In this document: positions 37,106 through 46,836 of the stretch, piece by piece
Position numbering within the stretch: position 1 is the stretch's first letter
Layout: the number at the start of each line of letters is the position of its first letter
Source: an uncultured Deferribacteraceae bacterium
GTDB taxonomy: Bacteria > Chrysiogenota > Deferribacteres > Deferribacterales > Mucispirillaceae
DNA length: 64,000 bases
Direction: 5' to 3'
NCBI GenBank assembly: GCA_947041165.1
Contig: CAMRCY010000005.1
Location: 1-64,000 of the forward strand
Program-made: the position numbers and the translations under genes
The notes under the pieces: generated by a model
Told to the model about the DNA's origin: nothing
Database searches by the model: none
What the model saw: the letters and a program-made list of their open reading frames with translations, nothing else

Positions 37106-38245
37106 ATGAATCGTAGAACAGTATTTATTAAAGATCCTATCAACAAGCACTCAATACGTGTGTTAATGGCTGCGTATGAGAAAGCTTTTCCTGATGATGA
37201 TTATTTTGTTACAGATTTTAAGACTGCTTACGATTTTGTATCAGATAATGATATCGCTATCTTCTCATCAGCCTCACGTTCAATAGACAAAAACATTGAA
37301 CTTTCTGAAGCTTTAAAATTAAAAAGTAAGAATATAATATCTATGATAGGTGGCCCTCACGCATCTGCACGACCTAAATCACTTGTTGAAAGTTTTGATA
37401 TAGTTGCAACTGGTGAAGGCGAACTGCTCATAGAGAAAGTTATTAACGATATCCATAACGATAATATCAACTACTCTATTATTGACGGTGAAAAAGTTCA
37501 AAACCTTGATGATTTCCACGTGTTCCCTCGTAAAAAAGTATCACTAGGACCTATTGAATTAATTCGGGGCTGCATATCAAAATGTACATACTGTCAAACT
37601 CCTAAACTTTTTCCTGGTGCATTAAGATATAGATCGGTTGATTTTATAGCAAACGAAATAGAGTTTGCACTAGGTAGAAAAGGATATGCAGAAGCTAGAT
37701 TTATAGCGCCTGATGCATCATCATATTATTACGACAAAGGCGTTAATCTTGAGGCTATAGAGAACCTTTTATCTACTGTTAGAGGATTAATAAAAGATAA
37801 TGGTAAAATATTTTTCGGCACTTTCCCATCAGAACTTGATCCAGCTGGCGTTACAAAAGAGCTTATAGATTTGATGGTGAGATATTGTGACAACAAATTA
37901 ATCGTTATAGGCTTGCAATCTGCATCTGATAAAATGCAAAGGATTATGAAAAGACGTAGCGGTATTAAAGAAACTGAAAAAGCTATTGAGTTATTTCTTG
38001 ATAATAAATTTGAAATTGTTGTTGATCTTATTTTTGGATTACCTCATGAAGATGAATTCACATATCAAGAAACTTTAAAATTTATAGATAAATGGTACGG
38101 AAAAATAACTATCCACGCTCACCCATACGATCCGTTACCTGGAAGCCTTTGGGAGAATGAAATCTCGACTACTGTGCCTGAAAACTTAATTAAAAAAATG
38201 AAATCGTTGCAAGGTATCGGTAAAGTTTTCGGAAACACAGTCTAA
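37106..38245 (+). CDS. B12-binding-domain/radical SAM protein
   Basis: 379 aa. The N-terminal about 130 residues form a B12-binding-like domain (IISMIGGPHASARP, IVATGEGE). The radical SAM cluster motif CISKCTYC lies in ELIRGCISKCTYCQTPKLFP, followed by YRSVDFIANEI and IIGLQSASDKMQRIMKRRSG. It resembles an uncharacterised family of B12/radical SAM proteins; the DxHxxG cobalamin motif is not evident. The reaction is unknown. It is tightly linked to the NfeD-type protease gene. Confidence 0.8.
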   Translation: MNRRTVFIKDPINKHSIRVLMAAYEKAFPDDDYFVTDFKTAYDFVSDNDIAIFSSASRSIDKNIELSEALKLKSKNIISMIGGPHASARPKSLVESFDIVATGEGELLIEKVINDIHNDNINYSIIDGEKVQNLDDFHVFPRKKVSLGPIELIRGCISKCTYCQTPKLFPGALRYRSVDFIANEIEFALGRKGYAEARFIAPDASSYYYDKGVNLEAIENLLSTVRGLIKDNGKIFFGTFPSELDPAGVTKELIDLMVRYCDNKLIVIGLQSASDKMQRIMKRRSGIKETEKAIELFLDNKFEIVVDLIFGLPHEDEFTYQETLKFIDKWYGKITIHAHPYDPLPGSLWENEISTTVPENLIKKMKSLQGIGKVFGNTV

Positions 38246-38349
38246 ACTATTTATATCTATATATTTTCACATTACAAGCATTTCTATTAATGGCACTCTA
38301 ACGCACATAACTCAAGCGATCCGTCCATTCAACTCTATTTACTATTTGC

Positions 38350-38355
38350 TATAAT
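38350..38355 (+). promoter_or_regulatory. Candidate -10 element before the 247-aa exported protein
   Basis: TATAAT at 38350-38355 lies 48 bp before the start codon at 38403. The upstream -35 match is weak (near 38327). Confidence 0.4.
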
Positions 38356-38402
38356 TAAACATATATACTAAAATATAGACTTATTACGGTATGGAGAATT
38401 TA

Positions 38403-39146
38403 ATGAAAAAACTCAACACGATAGCTATAGCTATACTTATATTAATATTTATTTCAATTAATCTTTATGCAAAAGATAATAACAGTGCTAAAGTGAAAGT
38501 CGATATTGCTGATCCAAAAGTTAAAGAGAAGATTTTTAAAGCTAATAATTTCATCGGCTATAAAGGCGATATCACTATAAAAGTTGAAAGGTACGAACTT
38601 GGTTACGGTGGAAGGGATCATGGCAGAAAAAATGTTGGAATAACATATAAAGCATATATAGATATGACATCTACCGATAATCAAAAAGTGATATTCTATA
38701 AATCTGCTCATGCACCACAACTTGAATACACTCTAATCAATGGTAAATTGAAAGTTATTCATAACGGTCAAAATATTACTAAAATCATCAAAACACATAA
38801 AAACTTTTTCACTACATACCAATTATATAAATATCCGTACGGAATGATATCGGACATGTTAACTGCAGAAGATTTCTACGCTAAATTTAAAGGATATTAT
38901 GCTCTCTTTGGTGAAATTGATTTAACGGCAACTATTAGAAATTATTACGAGATGTCTACTTCAAAAACCGATTATTTTGTAGTGTTAGATGTAAATGATA
39001 AATATAAAATAACTGGATTATCGATAGAAGATAATAGCGATTTTTATACATGGAAAAATAATGTACCATACGCAATAGCCTGCTCTCGTATGACAGAAGG
39101 TATAACAACAATTTTTTTAGATGAAAAAGGATGGGTAAAAAAATAA
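38403..39146 (+). CDS. Exported protein of unknown function
   Basis: About 247 aa from the ATG at 38403 (MKKLNTIAIAILILIFISIN). An earlier in-frame ATG at 38391 overlaps the GGAG that serves as ribosome-binding site, so 38403 is preferred. The signal peptide ends near residue 22. The mature part shows alternating beta strands (GDITIKVERYELGYGG, TYKAYIDMTS, YTLINGKLKVIHNGQNI), giving a LolA- or outer-membrane-lipoprotein-sorting-like look, but I cannot assign a family. It is followed 6 bp later by the first TPR protein. Confidence 0.72.
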   Translation: MKKLNTIAIAILILIFISINLYAKDNNSAKVKVDIADPKVKEKIFKANNFIGYKGDITIKVERYELGYGGRDHGRKNVGITYKAYIDMTSTDNQKVIFYKSAHAPQLEYTLINGKLKVIHNGQNITKIIKTHKNFFTTYQLYKYPYGMISDMLTAEDFYAKFKGYYALFGEIDLTATIRNYYEMSTSKTDYFVVLDVNDKYKITGLSIEDNSDFYTWKNNVPYAIACSRMTEGITTIFLDEKGWVKK

Positions 39147-39152
39147 CATATT

Positions 39153-40616
39153 ATGAGTAACTTACAGATGAAAGATATACTTCTAAAAAAAGTTGAAAAA
39201 TATAGTAACAAAGATGAACACGAAAAAATCATATCTACAATTTTAAATTTTCCAAGATATGAAAACGACTATGAACTCTCAGGACAGTTAGCTCGTGCAT
39301 ACAATAATAATAAACAGTACGATAAAGCTATCGATACTTTAGAGATGTTTAAAGAGCAAGGCATAACAGATCCTATGTGGGTTTACAGGCTTGCATACTC
39401 ATACTGCATCGGCAAAAGAGAGTATGCTAAAGCACAAACATATATTGAAAATATTTTAAATAATGCTCCAAGTGATAAAGTTGATGAAGAAGTGTACATT
39501 GATTTATCAGATTTCTTAATAGATTGTTTAGAGAATAATTCGGCTAATTTATCTTTCAAAGAACGTGTAGAAAATTTTTGGAATTGGTTTACTGAAAATG
39601 AAGAAAAACTTTCAAATATGATAGACAACATTAAAAATAAAACTGTTGCAAACTCTGATGAAATTACTGATTTTGTAAGAGCTGGTGTATCTTTAATATC
39701 TGATGAACTTAATTTTAATTTTGGTGGAGATTATGAATTTGGATTTTCTTGTCAAAAGAAACAATATATATTTTATATCACACCTTATCTAGTATCTAAA
39801 CTGCCTAGCCAGTTTAAAGATAAATGGAAGTTTACACCGTTTCAAATAGGACAAAGTGATGGCTTTTCTATGAACCTTCCAGATGTAAATAAACCTATTC
39901 ATATCTCTGATATATTTGTTGCAGTGGATTATGGTAGTGAGATAAATCAGACTGGTTTTAACTTACTATTATATAATGAACACATATCTAAACTAGATGA
40001 CAATATCGCTTATGAAACTTTTTTCATTATGACAAATTTTGCTATTGGTGAAGCTACAAGTTCTATTTATATTAACAAGCTCGTAACTAGCGAAGAGAAA
40101 CTTGATCATATGATACCGCTTACCGATCTTAAACAAAATATAAGTGACAAACTTAAAGAGAGTGATAGAAAACTTTTTTTAAATCCTAAAGATAGATTTA
40201 TTACATTCAAAATGGAAATTGAACATGATGACAAATCTCCATTAAGATATGAGGTGAATTTTGGCACAACTGCATTTCATGAACTACAAAATGCTTATTA
40301 TGCTAAAAATAATAAACTCAATCTCGCTCTATTAAAAATGGGTGTGTTTGCTGGATTTATTATTATGCAAGATAATGAAGGTATAAACGAAAAAACTTTA
40401 TTAAATGCTCAAAAAATTACCGATGAAATAGTGGCAAGTGGTACAACTATTAATATCGGTAGATCAATAGGTGCATTTATCTATATAGACTTTATCATTT
40501 ATGATATGAAAGATTTTTTCACGAAATCAACTGCAATATTTAAAAAATATCCTTATAAATTTCATCTATCATATTTTAGATACAACAGTGAGATTATCCA
40601 CTATAATCAGTTGTAA
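39153..40616 (+). CDS. TPR-containing protein, first of a paralogous pair
   Basis: 487 aa. The N-terminal about 140 residues contain TPR-like helices (YELSGQLARAYNNNKQYDKAIDTLE and WVYRLAYSYCIGKREYAKAQTYIE regions). The C-terminal about 300 residues form a conserved block (LNFNFGGDYEFGFSCQ, FFIMTNFAIGEATSSIYINK, MIPLTDLKQNI) shared with the next gene. Similar proteins occur in several copies in host-associated bacteria such as Brachyspira, from memory. There is no signal peptide, so it is probably cytoplasmic. Function unknown. Confidence 0.8.
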   Translation: MSNLQMKDILLKKVEKYSNKDEHEKIISTILNFPRYENDYELSGQLARAYNNNKQYDKAIDTLEMFKEQGITDPMWVYRLAYSYCIGKREYAKAQTYIENILNNAPSDKVDEEVYIDLSDFLIDCLENNSANLSFKERVENFWNWFTENEEKLSNMIDNIKNKTVANSDEITDFVRAGVSLISDELNFNFGGDYEFGFSCQKKQYIFYITPYLVSKLPSQFKDKWKFTPFQIGQSDGFSMNLPDVNKPIHISDIFVAVDYGSEINQTGFNLLLYNEHISKLDDNIAYETFFIMTNFAIGEATSSIYINKLVTSEEKLDHMIPLTDLKQNISDKLKESDRKLFLNPKDRFITFKMEIEHDDKSPLRYEVNFGTTAFHELQNAYYAKNNKLNLALLKMGVFAGFIIMQDNEGINEKTLLNAQKITDEIVASGTTINIGRSIGAFIYIDFIIYDMKDFFTKSTAIFKKYPYKFHLSYFRYNSEIIHYNQL

Positions 40617-40820
40617 AAATTGATATTTTTACCTATTATTAAAATATATTTATTAAATAACTAACTGTAATTAAATTAATCTATAACTGTTATGATCGTT
40701 CTCAAATTTTAAACCGTATACCGATATTATCACTCTGTCATAAATTACAAAAAAGAATATTTTATAAAAATATAACTATAGTACCGTAATTAAAATAATG
40801 ATTTCAAGGGGAGAAATGAA

Positions 40821-42257
40821 ATGAGAAAAGTGATTTTAGATAAAGTGGATAAACTTTATGATGATGATAAACATAAAGAGATCATATCAACAATTACAAA
40901 CTTTGCAGGGTATGATAAAGACTATGAACTATCAGGACAGTTAGCCGTAGCATATAATAATACTGATGATTATAGCAAAGCTATCATAACTTTAGAATCA
41001 TTCACAAAAGAGGGTGTCAATGATCCTAAATGGGTTTACAGACTTGCATATGCTTGTTGTGAAGGAACTAAAGAGTATGCTAAAGTTCAAAAATATATTG
41101 AAAATATATTAACCGATATTCCTGAAGATAAAGCTGATGAAGAGGTGTATAAAGATTTATCTAACTACCTAGTTGATTGCTTAATTAATGACGTAAACAA
41201 TATCTCATTCAAAAAACGTGTAGAGAATTTTTGGATATGGTTTACTGAAAATGAAGAGAAACTTTCTGATATGTTAACTAAAATGAAAGCTCATGATAAA
41301 TCTATAGATCCTGCCTCAATTACCGATTTTGCAAACGAAGGCATATCTTTAATATCTGAGAATATCTACTTTAATTTAGGTGGCAATTTTGAATTTACAT
41401 TTACTTGTGAAGGCAACTCATATTTATTCTATCTAACACCTTATATCGTATCACAAATGCCTGAAAAGTTTAAAGAGAAATGGACATTCACACCGTTTAT
41501 GCAAGGCGATAAATCTGATGGTTTTATGCTCAAAATAAAAGATATCGATGTTGCTATATCTGATATGCTTGTGGCTGTTGATTACGAAAGCGACAACGGT
41601 GATTTTAATATCAAATTTTATAATGAACACGTTTGTAAATTAGATGATAGTGACGCATATCACATTTTCTTTCTAATGATGGATATGGTTACTGGTGAAG
41701 CGGTCAGCAATCTATATATCGGTACTGTAGATAAAAGCGATACAAAACTTGATGGCATGATACCACTCTCTGACCTTAAACAACATATAATTGATTCCTT
41801 AGAAAAAGATGAGAAACAATATTTTGACAATCCTCAAGAAAGACATACATCATTCGAAATTGAGCTAGATGATGATGAGTATTCTCCTTATAGATATGAT
41901 GTTACTTTTGGCACAACTTCATATCAATCTCTACTGAGCAGTTACTACATTAATGATAACGATATAAATCTGCAACTATTAAAAATGGGAGCTGTGGCTG
42001 GATTTCTTATTCTTATAAATGAAGAAGGTTTAGAGCTAGGTGAAGCTTTAGCTCATGCACAAAATGTTTCTGATAAAATAGCGAGTAATACATCATCTAT
42101 TGAACTTGGAAGATCAATCGGTAGTTATATCTATATAGATTTTATCACCTACGATATAAAAGAGTTTTTAGAAAAAACACCAGAGCTACTCAAAGATTAT
42201 CCTTGTAGCTTTACGTTCTCATACTTTAAACCATTTAGTGAAACTATAGATTTATAG
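40821..42257 (+). CDS. TPR-containing protein, second of a paralogous pair
   Basis: 478 aa, co-linear with the preceding gene over nearly its whole length (HKEIISTITNF, YELSGQLAVAYNNTDDYSKA, LGGNFEFTFTCEG, DMVTGEAVSNLYIGTVD, MIPLSDLKQHI, IELGRSIGSYIYIDFITYD). The start at 40821 is favoured because GGGGAG lies 8 nt upstream, and an ATG at 40815 stops at once. It has its own 200-bp leader and a clear terminator after it. It arose by tandem duplication; function unknown. Confidence 0.82.
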   Translation: MRKVILDKVDKLYDDDKHKEIISTITNFAGYDKDYELSGQLAVAYNNTDDYSKAIITLESFTKEGVNDPKWVYRLAYACCEGTKEYAKVQKYIENILTDIPEDKADEEVYKDLSNYLVDCLINDVNNISFKKRVENFWIWFTENEEKLSDMLTKMKAHDKSIDPASITDFANEGISLISENIYFNLGGNFEFTFTCEGNSYLFYLTPYIVSQMPEKFKEKWTFTPFMQGDKSDGFMLKIKDIDVAISDMLVAVDYESDNGDFNIKFYNEHVCKLDDSDAYHIFFLMMDMVTGEAVSNLYIGTVDKSDTKLDGMIPLSDLKQHIIDSLEKDEKQYFDNPQERHTSFEIELDDDEYSPYRYDVTFGTTSYQSLLSSYYINDNDINLQLLKMGAVAGFLILINEEGLELGEALAHAQNVSDKIASNTSSIELGRSIGSYIYIDFITYDIKEFLEKTPELLKDYPCSFTFSYFKPFSETIDL

Positions 42258-42296
42258 TAGATTAGAAAAGTTTTTTACAAATCAAATTATAAAAAT

Positions 42297-42331
42297 AGCA
42301 GTATGGTAGATAAACTACTGTACTGCTTTTT
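42297..42331. terminator. Bidirectional terminator between convergent genes
   Basis: AGCAGTA-TG-GTAG pairs with CTAC-TG-TACTGCT across an ATAAA loop (42297-42326), with T5 after it and A5 before it. It can stop transcripts of both the second TPR gene (plus) and the glycosyltransferase gene (minus). Confidence 0.85.
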
Positions 42332-42441
42332 AAATATATCAAGCTAAATTTATGTAATCATACTGAATAAATTATATTTTTAAACATATTAAAATGAAAT
42401 ATATCTAACTAATACACATTGTTCACAAATAAATATATCAA

Positions 42442-43560
42442 TCATTTAGTAGGTTTTTTTAGAGCTTTATTTCCTATTAATCTCCACTTAGTTCCTCTAA
42501 CAAATCTTTTATACATCTCTTTAAAAAATTTCCCATTGCTTTCTAAGTATGGCGATAACTCTTTTATTGAGTGATACATTCTATATGCTTTTAGTGGTGC
42601 ATTTATATTTGTAAGTGTAGCGTATAGTTTCCAATATAAAGCCATAATCTCTAACAATTTTTCATGATTAAACTTTTTACTCTCTAAATTATATGCGATT
42701 ATTTTTTTATACCAAGATATAGCCCACTCGCTTAACTCACCATTATAAGATAATACCTCACGTCTTGACTGGATTATTGCATGACGTTTTATATCATCAT
42801 CAGTTGCAAACGGTAGCAGATCTTTTATAACTCTCTCTATCATTATCTTTCTTTCATTATAATGCAAAAATTTGTTTGATACAGAAGTCCTACTATTATG
42901 CTCTCTAAAAAGCAGATATTTATTATCTAGAAAAAACCATCTAGCACCTGCTTTATTTAATGTATAAAACAGATCATCATCTGAAACAATCTTAAACTCA
43001 CCTGAATATGGTTTATCTATCCCGCTTAATATACTTCTTCTATATACCGTTGTTGGATGTAAAATTAATCTATCAAAAATTTCAGTTGCGTGTATATATT
43101 CATCATCATATGCCACTCTCGGTTCTGAGATATCATATGTGTAATCCTGCGTAAAGCCTTTCAGTTTTTTTGTTCTTGTAGCACAACCTGTAATATGTGG
43201 GTTCTCTTCAAGCACTTTAACAATCGCTTCAACTCGTATAGGTGATGACAGATCATCATGATCTTGCATCATAATATATTCACCGTTTGCTAAAGATAAC
43301 GCCTTATTACTATTCTCTCCTATACCTAGATTTTTCTCATTATGATAAAGTTTTATTCGATCATCTTTATCTGCATAAAGTTTTAATATATCGTAACTAT
43401 TATCAGTTGAACAGTCGTCTATAATAATTATCTCTAAATTTTTATATGTTTGATCTATCACAGATTGCAATGTTTCTTCTATAAATCTTGCCCCATTATA
43501 AGTTGGAAGAATAACTGATACGAGTGGAGTTGTATTTTGACCATCAATAACTTTTTGCAT
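42442..43560 (-). CDS. Family 2 glycosyltransferase
   Basis: 372 aa. The GT-A N-terminus is VSVILPTYNGARFIEETLQS, followed by EIIIIDDCSTDNSYDIL, QDHDDLS (metal-binding DxD region), and a VYRRSILSGI and VSDDDLFYTLNKAGARWFFL acceptor region. Such enzymes add sugars to envelope polysaccharide or lipids. It is monocistronic with a shared terminator. No sugar specificity can be read. The C-terminal about 120 residues are helical and basic. Confidence 0.88.
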   Translation of the reverse strand: MQKVIDGQNTTPLVSVILPTYNGARFIEETLQSVIDQTYKNLEIIIIDDCSTDNSYDILKLYADKDDRIKLYHNEKNLGIGENSNKALSLANGEYIMMQDHDDLSSPIRVEAIVKVLEENPHITGCATRTKKLKGFTQDYTYDISEPRVAYDDEYIHATEIFDRLILHPTTVYRRSILSGIDKPYSGEFKIVSDDDLFYTLNKAGARWFFLDNKYLLFREHNSRTSVSNKFLHYNERKIMIERVIKDLLPFATDDDIKRHAIIQSRREVLSYNGELSEWAISWYKKIIAYNLESKKFNHEKLLEIMALYWKLYATLTNINAPLKAYRMYHSIKELSPYLESNGKFFKEMYKRFVRGTKWRLIGNKALKKPTK

Positions 43561-44007
43561 TTACGTACATACCTTTTAATTTATAATTCTACCACTGGAC
43601 TTAACAAACAACTTATAACGGTTGCAATGTTAAATATCCGTAGAGATGATTTTAATTATTCGTCAATATATTAAATGTTCAGTTAATTAATATATTTGTA
43701 TACGAACAATAAGAATGTCATTATTACTATACATATCTTTTAGTTTTTTATCAACTCTTTGTACTATAATTGATATCGTATTTGAACAAAATATATTATG
43801 TGATTTCTTCCCATAACTTATAATATAATCTCATCAATACATATCTAACCATTATAACTTTTACTGGTTTACAATACTCAAATATTAAGATATCCTATAC
43901 TATTACAAGCATAGATGTGACGTAATAGCTTGAGTAAAATATCGTTATGTGATAGTAATATATGTTACTGCATAAGGAATAATTATAGAGGTACTGGTTT
44001 TATTAAT
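43561..44007. other. Divergent intergenic region, about 447 bp
   Basis: No supported gene. TATAAT-like boxes occur at about 43770 and TATACT near 43901, but neither has a convincing -35. It must contain promoters for the glycosyltransferase gene (minus) and the DUF493 gene (plus). Confidence 0.4.
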
Positions 44008-44265
44008 ATGGAAATTTTAAAAGAATTACAAGAATTCCCTACTATTTTTACATTTAAAATTATAGGCGTAAACAATGAAGCATTTCTTGATGGGTGTAAA
44101 AAGATTTTTGATATGCCTGACCGTGAAGTTACAACTACTGTCATTGAAGGCACTACATCAAAATATATCTCATTATCAATCACAACTATTCTTCTAACTT
44201 TTGAAGAGTTGGAAGGAATATATAAAGCTATTGAAAAAGTTGAAGGGGTTAAATTCTGTGTTTAA
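44008..44265 (+). CDS. DUF493 (YbeD-like) protein
   Basis: 85 aa from the ATG at 44008. FPTIFTFKIIGVNNEAFLDG and SITTILLTFEELEGIYKAIE match the ferredoxin-like YbeD/DUF493 fold, with family-typical length. An open frame extends back to 43930 but its first 26 residues are atypical. AGAGG lies 16 nt before the ATG, rather far. An ATT at 44002 would be better spaced. The next gene begins inside its last codons. Function unknown. Confidence 0.8.
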   Translation: MEILKELQEFPTIFTFKIIGVNNEAFLDGCKKIFDMPDREVTTTVIEGTTSKYISLSITTILLTFEELEGIYKAIEKVEGVKFCV

Positions 44266-44839
44266 AAAAACAATATACTGTTTCTCAATTTTTATATTAA
44301 TGAATTTATTTGCGAACATACTTGTTCATAAAAAAGTTTATGCATCAAGTTGGGTAACTTTTAATAATACAGTAGCATATTATCTTGAAGGTGCTGAAAA
44401 TAATAATATCACTTACGATATGGGACTCACTGTTGGACTGCAACCATTAAACTATCTTGCTTTTACAATCGACGGATCTACAACCGTGACTAATAATGAT
44501 TGGAGAGTTAGTCGATTTTCATTCAATATTGTGTCTGTTGGAAAAATTAAACCAAATTCTTTAGATTATTATCCATATATAGGTATCGGTTTCGGTGTGA
44601 TATATGCACAAGAATCTATCACAATGGATAACTCTTATGAACGATTTAATGCATCTGGAATAGGCTTCAATATGCCTGTTATGGCTGGAATTCATTTTAG
44701 TCTGCAACGTGTAATGCTGACTGTAGATATCAGATATGTATACTCTACTGCTGAGCTAAATTATAAATACTCTAAACATAAATATGAAAAAGATTACGGT
44801 GGATTTACAGGATCAATCGGAATAGGTTATATATTTTAA
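44258..44839 (+). CDS. Outer-membrane beta-barrel-like protein
   Basis: 193 aa using a GTG start at 44258 that overlaps the DUF493 stop, with GAAGGGG 9 nt upstream. The longer open frame from 44201 lacks such support. A signal peptide (VFKKTIYCFSIFILMNLFAN region) is followed by alternating strands (YDMGLTVGLQPLNYLAFTID, YYPYIGIGFGVIYAQE, VMLTVDIRYVYSTAELNY), and the C-terminus ends in Phe (IGIGYIF), as expected for Bam-assembled barrels. Size fits an OmpA/OmpX-like 8-stranded barrel. Confidence 0.75.
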   Translation: MFKKTIYCFSIFILMNLFANILVHKKVYASSWVTFNNTVAYYLEGAENNNITYDMGLTVGLQPLNYLAFTIDGSTTVTNNDWRVSRFSFNIVSVGKIKPNSLDYYPYIGIGFGVIYAQESITMDNSYERFNASGIGFNMPVMAGIHFSLQRVMLTVDIRYVYSTAELNYKYSKHKYEKDYGGFTGSIGIGYIF

Positions 44840-44866
44840 CAACTGATTTAATTTGAGTTAGATTAG

Positions 44867-45130
44867 TTTTGTGGTTTGTGGTTTGTGGTTTTATATTTGT
44901 GGTTTGTATTTTGATGTTTATATTTTATAACTTGTAGCTTGTAGCTTGTAGTTTATAGTTTGTAATTTATACTTTATAACTTATAGTTTGGTAGTTTCAA
45001 TTTGTAGTTTGAATTTTATATTTTATAACTTGTAGTTTGTAATTTATATTTTATAACTTATAATTTACAGTTTGATGTTTATAGTTTATCGCTTGGAGTT
45101 TGTAGTTTCAATTTGTAATTTATATTTCGC
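44867..45130. repeat. Low-complexity C-poor repeat array
   Basis: About 260 bp of nested short repeats: tttgtgg (four or more times), cttgtag (three times) and a longer unit around attttataacttgtagtttg that recurs with changes near 44930, 45020 and 45050. Very few C occur on the plus strand. It lies between the barrel gene and the comM 3' end, and no gene is supported. Confidence 0.85.
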
Positions 45131-45200
45131 ACTAATATATCTTAGAGATATTTTTTGTAATCCCAAATCATTAAATCAACACAGCACTTGTTAATATTGT

Positions 45201-45227
45201 ACTAATATTATAGGTTGTAATATTAGT
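45201..45227 (-). terminator. Hairpin past comM, possible terminator
   Basis: ACTAATATTA (45201-45210) pairs exactly with TAATATTAGT (45218-45227) around a 7-nt loop, 17 bp past the comM stop. It lacks a T run on the minus strand. Confidence 0.4.
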
Positions 45228-45243
45228 TAATATTTATCACCTA

Positions 45244-46785
45244 TTAATTCGCATCATTAAATCTATACTGCAAAGATTCCAATATATGTGTTTTACCGAT
45301 ATCGGTATCGCCTGAAATATCTGCAATTGTTCTTGCTGTTTTAATCACTTTAGAGTATGCTCTTGCTGACAAATTATAACTCTTTAATGCTTTATATAAA
45401 ATATCTTCAGCCTCAGTTGTTAACACACAAAATTTCTTTATATCCTTTTCACCCATATCTGAATTGAAATTTATATTAGTATCAACAAATCTTTCAATCT
45501 GTATCTCGTGTGCTTTCATCACTCGCTCTCTAATAATTTTAGAGCTCTCACCCTTTTTTAATGAGATAAGATCATCATGTGCAACTGAAGAAATATGAAT
45601 GTGCATATCTATCCTATCTAACAGAGGCCCTGATAATTTTGCTCTATATCTATCGATTGCTGTTCTTGAACAGATACACTCTTTACTGCTATCGCCGTAA
45701 TATCCACACGGACATGGGTTCATTGCACCTATCAACATAAAGTTTGCTGGATAGGTAACAGTTCTGCCTGCTCTTGCAATTGTTACTTCTCGATCTTCTA
45801 ATGGCTGACGTAAAACTTCTAAAACATTTTTATCAAACTCAAGCATCTCATCGAGAAATAAAACACCTGCATTCGCAATCGATACCTGTCCTGGAGTAGC
45901 CTTACTTCCACCACCGATAATCGCAACATTACTCGCTGTATGGTGAGGAGATATAAACGGCCTCGTACACACTAAATCATTCTGTCTTTTTAATAATCCT
46001 GCTATTGAATGGATCTTAGTGGTCTCTAATGACTCGTTAAATGTTAAGGGAGGCAAAATTGATGGAACTCGTTTCGCCATCATCGTTTTACCAGATCCTG
46101 GTGAGCCTATCATAATAATATTATGCCTGCCTGCCGCTGCAATCTCTATCGCTCTGCAACCTGCAAATTGTCCTTTAACATCTTCAAAATCATGCTCGTA
46201 ATCTATATCATAGCTATCCACTATCTCCATATCGCTACGTTGTGGAATTAATAATTTTTCATTTTTTAAATGGTGTATAATGTCTTGGAGATTATCTGAA
46301 TGATAGATATTTATGTTATCTATAAATAGTGCTTCTTTAAGATTGCCTGAAGGTAAGATAACATTCTTAAAGCCGTTTTTTTTGCTGTATTCAACAATAG
46401 GCAGAACACCTGAAACTGATCTTAATTTTCCATCAAGAGATAGTTCACCTAAAATAACAGTGTCTTCAACCTCTTTATTATCTATATACCCAGCAGCAAT
46501 TAGTAAGCCGATCGCTATTCCTAAATCAAAATGAGTTCCCTCTTTTCTGAAATCTGCTGGTGCTAAATTGATTACAATAGGTTTTCCAAATAAATTATAT
46601 CCTAGGTTTTTGAGTGCTGAACGCACACGCTCACGACTCTCTTTAACAGAGTTTTCAACAAGTCCTACAATAGAAAATTGAGGCATTCCTTGATTTGAAA
46701 TATCAACTTCTATATCTACCTTTAATGAATCTATACCTAGTAGGTAAGATGAGTTAACTTTTCCAAACAACTGCTGTGCCCCCAA
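45244..46785 (-). CDS. comM: YifB/ComM-family AAA+ Mg-chelatase-like ATPase
   Basis: About 513 aa. The N-terminal domain (YLLGIDSLKVDIEVDISNQG, VNLAPAD region) precedes the AAA+ core with GSPGSGKTMMAKRVPSILPP and LFLDEMLEF, a Cys cluster (CPCGYYGDSSKECIC), arginine-finger LDRIDMHI and a C-terminal helical domain. ComM acts as a hexameric helicase in branch migration during natural transformation. The start is not certain: TTG at 46785 opens the frame, but TTG at 46770 (giving MFGKVNSSYLLGID) matches family N-termini better. Its first codons are the seed of the upstream tandem array. Confidence 0.9.
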   Translation of the reverse strand: MGAQQLFGKVNSSYLLGIDSLKVDIEVDISNQGMPQFSIVGLVENSVKESRERVRSALKNLGYNLFGKPIVINLAPADFRKEGTHFDLGIAIGLLIAAGYIDNKEVEDTVILGELSLDGKLRSVSGVLPIVEYSKKNGFKNVILPSGNLKEALFIDNINIYHSDNLQDIIHHLKNEKLLIPQRSDMEIVDSYDIDYEHDFEDVKGQFAGCRAIEIAAAGRHNIIMIGSPGSGKTMMAKRVPSILPPLTFNESLETTKIHSIAGLLKRQNDLVCTRPFISPHHTASNVAIIGGGSKATPGQVSIANAGVLFLDEMLEFDKNVLEVLRQPLEDREVTIARAGRTVTYPANFMLIGAMNPCPCGYYGDSSKECICSRTAIDRYRAKLSGPLLDRIDMHIHISSVAHDDLISLKKGESSKIIRERVMKAHEIQIERFVDTNINFNSDMGEKDIKKFCVLTTEAEDILYKALKSYNLSARAYSKVIKTARTIADISGDTDIGKTHILESLQYRFNDAN

Positions 46786-46836
46786 AAGATCTTATCTACA
46801 ACTTGATCTACCTTTAATCTATCTATGACTTGCACA

